64,000 nucleotides of DNA from Symsagittifera roscoffensis (lineage: Eukaryota > Xenacoelomorpha > Acoela > Convolutidae). Both the position numbers and the translations under genes were made by a program. The stretch's first letter is position 1. The number at the start of each line of letters is the position of its first letter. The notes beneath the pieces were generated by a model that made no database searches, had not been told where the DNA came from, and worked only from the letters and a program-made list of their open reading frames with translations. The stretch covers positions 27,956,966 through 28,020,965 of the forward strand of contig NC_087070.1 of assembly GCF_963678635.1 (NCBI RefSeq). Direction: 5' to 3'. Shown one piece after another: positions 58,018-64,000 of the stretch.

Positions 58018-59687
58018 TTTGTCGCGGAACCACAAAAGTTCACTTTTTTCCTTCTTTAAAAATTCTAGTGAAAAAATATAACATAAAATGTTTCAATGAC
58101 GTTTAAAGGCAACAATTATAGTTGACGCTAATTTATTGGTAACATCGGTGACTCTGAGCAAACTACTCGGTGATTTTATAACTACTCAACAACTTTACCG
58201 TTTTAAGTGCTGAAATATGGGAAAAAAACTAGATTGAATTACCTTCAGTTTTATAGACCTACTATAGTTTTGTGCACAATTTGACCTTAATTGCGCACTA
58301 TTTGACGCCCGGGCTTTCAAAAAAATGCATATCATACAATTCCATACTATAGAAAAAGCTTATCATACGATTTCATACAATTCCATAGGATAAAAAAATC
58401 GAAAAAAATTTTTTTTTTCATAGAAAAAAAATTTTTTTTCTTCACAATGGAATTGTGTGATAAGCATTTATTCCATTCAATGGAATTGTATGATAATGGT
58501 TTTTTCCGCTCAATGGAATGGTATAATGAAAATCTTTTACGGACGAATTTTGCAAAAAACTCAGTTTCTGACTGAGCAAAACAAAGAACTAAAAAGAGGC
58601 AAAAATTAAATCCTAGCCCAGCCCAACGTGCCAGTCTCTCAACAGAAGATAAAAACTACAGAAAATTTAGAGGTTTGAAACTCTGTTACCGTGTTTCCTG
58701 TAAGTTTCTCTCCTCGAAATCGAGACAGCAGAAAGTTACTCTTAGTTGGAACCAACACCAGGGGGAGAGTTGCCTCATACTACAAATTACTGACTAGAAA
58801 TTGAAGACGCCATTCCGAAGTTCAAATCTGCCGATCCAAAGCACGCTCAATGTCAGCTCGAGAAAGCCTTACATACTTATCATCTAAAAACAAACTGAGA
58901 TTCTGTGAAATTGCACATGAATATAGAGTACATATGTATCATAACTTCTATCTGTGCGACAACAATCAAATTTTAAGACCACCATCGGAACCATGTATGA
59001 GAAGATCCATTTGAAAGTAACCAAAGCAATGGTGCTCAGAAACACAATACAGCACTGATTTACAAGGTAAAACGGAGCAGTAATGTTTTTTTCCGCGCCA
59101 TCGGTCGCGTGCCTTCCTAATGAATCTTCTCATATGTGATTTCTATGATGACCTTAAAAACTAACTAGAGCACAATTGAGCTCTGAGATAATTATTTTCG
59201 AAACAACAAAAAAACAGACCCCAAACCCACAAAAGCAACCCCCAATCTAAGCCAAATATAACCGAGCTCATTAAAGGAATGGAACCCAGATCTCAGCACA
59301 CAGAGCAATAACTTAAAGATAGCAACGAGTTTCAACAGCCTACTTCAACCATTTTGAAACGATTTCTAAGACGGATTCAATCGCCACCAACGCGTTAATA
59401 GTGCAAAATACCTCACGCGTTTATTGTCCCAAATTGACTAAATTTCTAATTTTAAACCCCCATAGTTTCACGAAAAAGGATCACAGGGAAATTATCTTTT
59501 CAAATTGGAGCTAAGAGCAACAATATCTTTCGGCTGATATAAAAAAAATCTGTCAAAAGTGGCTAGGTAAAAAGTCAAAATTTTTCTGAATAAGAAAAAC
59601 AGCGCCTCGAGCACAAAAGTCGGAAGAACAAACTGTTCTGCCTAGATCTCAAATCTTTTAAAAGATTAGCTAAAAGGTACGAAAACA
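58018..59687. repeat. 1.67-kb direct duplication, left unit
   Basis: Runs from tttgtcgcggaaccacaaaa to ctaaaaggtacgaaaaca. The next unit repeats it with an offset of about 1672 bp and only a handful of differences by eye, including c/a at 58042, an extra T in a poly-T run, and g/c near 59328. It contains R4 (59340-59640) and a palindromic array (58325-58535). No gene is recognised inside. Confidence 0.9.
58325..58535. repeat. palindromic array of tatcatacaattccat motifs (left unit)
   Basis: On the left arm tatcatacaattccat occurs in two or three variants; on the right arm atggaattgtatgataa occurs three times. The arms are reverse complements around an A/T-run centre, so the block can form a long imperfect hairpin. 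The same array is in the right unit at 59998-60205, and a relative in inverted orientation lies at 62060-62515. Confidence 0.7.
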
Positions 59688-59689
59688 AA

Positions 59690-61360
59690 TTTGTCGCGGA
59701 ACCACAAAAGTTCAATTTTTTCCTTCTTTAAAAATTCTAGTGAAAAAATATAACATAAAATGTTTCAATGACGTTAAAAGGCAACAATTATAGTTGACGC
59801 TAATTTATTGGTAACATCGGTGACTCTGAGCAAACTACTCGGTGATTTTATAACTACTCAACAACTTTACCGTTTTAAGTGCTGAAATATGGGAAAAAAA
59901 CTAGATTGAATTACCTTCAGTTTTATAGACCTACTATAGTTTTGTGCACAATTTGACCTTAATTGCGCACTATTTGACGCCCGGGCTTTCAAAAAAATGC
60001 ATATCATACAATTCCATACTATAGAAAAAGCTTATCATACGATTTCATACAATTCCATAGGATAAAAAAATCGAAAAAATTTTTTTTTTTTCATAGAAAA
60101 AAAATTTTTTTTCTTCACAATGGAATTGTGTGATAAGCATTTATTCCATTCAATGGAATTGTATGATAATGGTTTTTTCCGCTCAATGGAATGGTATAAT
60201 GAAAATCTTTTACGGACGAATTTTGCAAAAAACTCAGTTTCTGACTGAGCAAAACAAAGAACTAAAAAGAGGCAAAAATTAAATCCTAGCCCAGCCCAAC
60301 GTGCCAGTCTCTCAACAGAAGATAAAAACTACAGAAAATTTAGAGGTTTGAAACTCTGTTACCGTGTTTCCTGTAAGTTTCTCTCCTCGAAATCGAGACA
60401 GCAGAAAGTTACTCTTAGTTGGAACCAACACCAGGGGGAGAGTTGCCTCATACTACAAATTACTGACTAGAAATTGAAGACGCCATTCCGAAGTTCAAAT
60501 CTGCCGATCCAAAGCACGCTCAATGTCAGCTCGAGAAAGCCTTACATACTTATCATCTAAAAACAAACTGAGATTCTGTGAAATTGCACATGAATATAGA
60601 GTACATATGTATCATAACTTCTATCTGTGCGACAACAATCAAATTTTAAGACCACCATCGGAACCATGTATGAGAAGATCCATTTGAAAGTAACCAAAGC
60701 AATGGTGCTCAGAAACACAATACAGCACTGATTTACAAGGTAAAACGGAGCAGTAATGTTTTTTTCCGCGCCATCGGTCGCGTGCCTTCCTAATGAATCT
60801 TCTCATATGTGATTTCTATGATGACCTTAAAAACTAACTAGAGCACAATTGAGCTCTGAGATAATTATTTTCGAAACAACAAAAAAACAGACCCCAAACC
60901 CACAAAAGCAACCCCCAATCTAAGCCAAATATAACCGAGCTCATTAAAGGAATGGAACCCAGATCTCAGCACACAGAGCAATAACTTAAAGATAGCAACC
61001 AGTTTCAACAGCCTACTTCAACCATTTTGAAACGATTTCTAAGACGGATTCAATCGCCGCCAACGCGTTAATAGTGCAAAATACCTCACGCGTTTATTGT
61101 CCCAAATTGACTAAATTTCTAATTTTAAACCCCCATAGTTTCACGAAAAAGGATCACAGGGAAATTATCTTTTCAAATTGGAGCTAAGAGCAACAATATC
61201 TTTCGGCTGATATAAAAAAAATCTGTCAAAAGTGGCTAGGTAAAAAGTCAAAGTTTTTCTGAATAAGAAAAACAGCGCCTCGAGCACAAAAGTCGGAAGA
61301 ACAAACTGTTCTGCCTAGATCTCAAATCTTTTAAAAGATTAGCTAAAAGGTACGAAAACA
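59690..61360. repeat. 1.67-kb direct duplication, right unit
   Basis: Second unit of the tandem pair. The three junctions share aattt, the microhomology expected of a recent tandem duplication. An assembly artefact cannot be excluded. Confidence 0.9.
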
Positions 61361-61399
61361 ATTTATCCGTCATCAAAAATTGAATGCAGGTTAACCTTC

Positions 61400-61735
61400 A
61401 AAAGTGGAATTATTGTTCGGACTTCGGCAGAAAATGGCGAAATTTTTTTTTGCTTGGGGTAGTTTTTTTTCTTCAGACAATTTTCGACGTTTTAATTAGC
61501 CAATTTTGACAAAATTTCTATAAATCATCTAAAAGATATTGTTGTCTTGAGCTCAAATTAAAAATGATGTCTTGCCTTTGATTTTTCGTAAGTTTGTGGG
61601 GTTTAAATATTGCCCTTTTGGCCATTTTGGGACAACTAGCGCGCAATATACTTCTCGCTATTAACGCGTAAGCGAAGTTTTAATCCGTCTTAAAGTCGTT
61701 CCAAATTAGTTGAAGCAGGTTGTTTGCCATCATTT
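61400..61735 (-). repeat. R4 dispersed repeat, inverted copy
   Basis: Minus-strand relative of R4: gacgttttaattagccaatt, then attaacgcgtaagcgaagtt, then ccgtcttaaagtcgttcc. It lies beside the right unit of the duplication, forming a large inverted pair with the R4 inside that unit. Confidence 0.6.
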
Positions 61736-62059
61736 TTTTGTTACTAGGAGTCAAAACTTCCGGCAACCCTGGAGTTCATAGATGTCTGTTGTTTTTTTGT
61801 CAAAAAAAGATTCATTTTTTTTCAATAAATAAAATAAACTAGGATTTGAAAGTTAGAGTGAATATAAGACCAAGCGCAATTAAGACAGTGCAAATTTTTT
61901 TTTCAATATATGTAGTTTTGCTTGGAGATATAGGGTTTGAGATAAAAGGAAGTCGTATGATAATTTTTTTTTTTAAATAAACAACATTTTTGATGATCCA
62001 GTTTAAGCTCATGTGAACTTGCTGAAGAATTTTTATGGAGAGTTTCTGAACGAAATTTT

Positions 62060-62580
62060 AATTCTGAAAACAAAATGTTTATCATACCGTTTTCATAAAT
62101 TGGAAGTCGTCCAAAAACACATGAAAAATTTTGATGATCAAAATGATTTAAAATTAAAAAAAAAACAATTTAAGCTCATTTGAACTTGCTAAAATCTTTT
62201 TGAATAGTTTTTTAAAAAAATTGTTTATGGAAAAAATCTCTATCATACCAGTTTCATAGAATGGAAATCGGAGGATAAGCATTTTTTTGACGAAAAAAAT
62301 GATCAATTTGATCTAACCTTATCAGAAAACGATTAAAGCTCATTTAAACTTGCCAAGAAAACTGTTTTTTAAGATTTTCAGTGGAAAAAATGCGTATCAT
62401 ACGATTTTCATAAATGGAAATCCTGTGGTAATCATTTTTTCCATACAACCCATGCATGGAATTGTATGATAAGCCTTTTTTGTATGGAATTCTATGATAA
62501 GCATTTTTTGTATAGCGGTCAACCCGGGCGTTCAGCTTCATTGACCTACGAAAGTATTGTGCACAATTTGACCGAGAAAT
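62060..62580 (-). repeat. inverted relative of the palindromic array
   Basis: Contains tatcatacgattttcataaa, ggaattgtatgataagcc and then aacccgggcgttcag, attgtgcacaatttgacc. These are in reverse order relative to tgtgcacaatttgac...gacgcccgggctttc at 58270-58320. Confidence 0.6.
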
Positions 62581-63034
62581 GGAAGGATTCAAACTTCTGA
62601 CTTGATTTATCTTTTTGACTGGAAATTATCTAGGGATTTACCAGCAGCAAAAATACTTTCTGTTGAATAAGATTTCATATCCTAAAAAGGCGCCCTTGGC
62701 CTCAATATCTACTAAACATGAGAAGGAGAGCTCGCCGAAAAACCGCGGTTTGTTATTAAGCTTTCCAAAGGGTGCCTACAACGTTTTTTGCCTGTTTTTT
62801 CAAAAACTTGCTTACGGCGCAGAAAACTAAATCTTTATTGTAATTTGGGAGAGCTCAGAAATTCAATTTGATCGAAATAAGAAAAAATGATCGACACAGT
62901 TTTCAAAAGTGTTTTGAAAATCAGCCCCTTCCATCGAGAAAAAGCTAGATCTACCCCTGTATCAAAAATGAAGTTTGTTTGAAAATATTGTTATCCTTTT
63001 TGATGAGGCCAAAAAATTTGTTTTTAGAAATGTA

Positions 63035-63150
63035 GAACGAGAAAAATGGATGCTGTACAAAAGTACCAAAAAGGACCCTTTGGGTTACTAGGGGTTCGAA
63101 TCCCCACGGGAAGGGACGGGACGGAATTTCCACGTCCCTTACCCCTCCTA
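63035..63150 (+). repeat. tRNA-like sequence, probable SINE head
   Basis: GGGGTTCGAATCCCC (63089-63103) is a perfect T-arm/B-box, preceded by a TTTGGGT stretch like the anticodon loop of tRNA-Pro(UGG). No acceptable A box or acceptor stem is seen upstream, so it is not a functional tRNA. An AAGGGACG/CGTCCCTT hairpin follows directly. Confidence 0.45.
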
Positions 63151-63859
63151 ATTATGAACCTGACCATAACTGTTCCACATATTCAGACCAGACAATAACT
63201 AGGATGCTATTTAATCTGTGTCGCCTTCATCGTTGTCAATTAGTAACAGAAGCTTAGTAACAGAGGTACTCTTCACCTTGGGTTTCAGACCAAGACATGT
63301 CTACAACCTACTGAAGAAGACATTTGAGTAAACTAATTCCTATGCGTCAGCATATTTTTCCATCATGAATACTTGAAAAGATCAGGGTATAGTAAGTGTA
63401 TCGGGGTTTGTAATTCCACCATGATGCACCACAAGGAAGATTTGAGGTAATTTGTGAGGTAAATATTTTTGTGATGTCATCCAAAAAGTACTTAAAAACG
63501 AGAGCTCATTTGGTAAACATCCCACTTTATGTTCAGTTTGGAAATGATTAAAGCGAAAGAAAATGACTCTACCTAATTCGCAATCAGATTAATCAAGCTA
63601 GTCGACGATCATAAATAACCAAGCCCACGTAGATTTTTTAAAATCTCAGGTTTTTCAAAAGACATTGAAGCGAATTAAAAATCGAACTAGAAAAGCTTGA
63701 AAATATATTTTGTTTCGGTATTTAGTAAGCATTGTCAATGAAAGTAATTGTTTTGAAAACCTCATTTTTAAAACACACCATATTTTAGTTTCACGAACGC
63801 TTTTAATTTCGTTTTTCAACTTTTTTGGATAAAAAATTGATATTATAGCTAAATCTAGA

Positions 63860-64000
63860 TAGGTTTTTCTTCTTTTGGTTATTTATGTCCTTTTCATCCC
63901 CAATCTTAGTAACAGCAACTTCAGCCAGCACAGAATTATCGCCCTGTAAAGTAAAGTCCAGATCCAACTCCACTGACAAAGAATACCTCAACTTGCCCTC
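63860..64000 (-). CDS. possible exon of a gene continuing beyond the window
   Basis: The last 140 bases are clearly richer in G and C and encode, on the minus strand, EGKLRYSLSVELDLDFTL, then GDNSVLAEVAVTKIGDEKDI. The frame runs off the right edge. No donor or acceptor can be fixed with certainty, and no family is recognised. Confidence 0.35.

Noticed and set aside
63035-63110. A tRNA-Pro gene
   Set aside because: Only the T arm and part of the anticodon loop fit; there is no acceptable A box or acceptor stem.
1-64000. CRISPR arrays or bacterial operons
   Set aside because: The intron-bearing CPT2 gene, LINEs, PLEs and tRNA SINEs make this an animal genome; no regularly spaced identical repeats with unique spacers occur.

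Overview
This is a strongly AT-rich stretch of a eukaryotic, almost certainly animal, nuclear genome. Coding sequence is sparse, genes are cut by GT-AG introns of 2.7 to 3.5 kb, and the space between and inside genes is filled with retroelements, tRNA-derived SINEs, MITEs and satellites. No phylum can be assigned from the sequence. Two genes on the minus strand are supported by exons whose splice phases match. One encodes mitochondrial carnitine O-palmitoyltransferase 2 (CPT2; three coding exons, 29287-36962, about 670 residues). The other is an unnamed gene (8881-13803, at least four exons) whose product carries a protein phosphatase 1 docking motif (RVVF followed by VF), giving a weak resemblance to PPP1R15/GADD34. 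In both, a splice acceptor lies just upstream of the first ATG, which fits either a 5'UTR intron or spliced-leader trans-splicing. A possible exon of a third minus-strand gene runs off the right end.

Layout: 1-4000 holds a short tandem repeat, a tRNA-derived SINE, a small MITE and a copy of a dispersed TATA-bearing repeat (called R1 here). 4085-7545 is a satellite of about 170-bp units with a repeated insert block. 8.5-13.8 kb is the PP1-docking gene, with a TA-flanked MITE and SINEs in its large intron. 16.5-17.2 kb and 19.4-21.5 kb are decayed LINEs. 17-28.5 kb is mostly R1 copies and SINEs, with a 406-bp MITE flanked by a 9-bp target duplication. 29.3-37.0 kb is CPT2. 37.1-47.7 kb is a retroelement nest. 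54.2-55.7 kb is a second divergent satellite. 58.0-61.4 kb is a nearly perfect 1.67-kb direct duplication containing a palindromic array. The last 2.6 kb has further relatives of these repeats and a tRNA-like sequence.

The most interesting object is the Penelope-like element (PLE) in the nest. Its reverse transcriptase has a complete C4HC3 PHD-finger signature inserted between palm motif B and the YVDD motif C, followed by the usual GIY-YIG endonuclease. Two copies lie in a duplicated composite block, each also containing a dead LINE and an inverted GIY-YIG fragment. One copy keeps all eight PHD zinc ligands; the other has lost two. I know of no description of a PHD finger inside a PLE reverse transcriptase, but I could not search for one.
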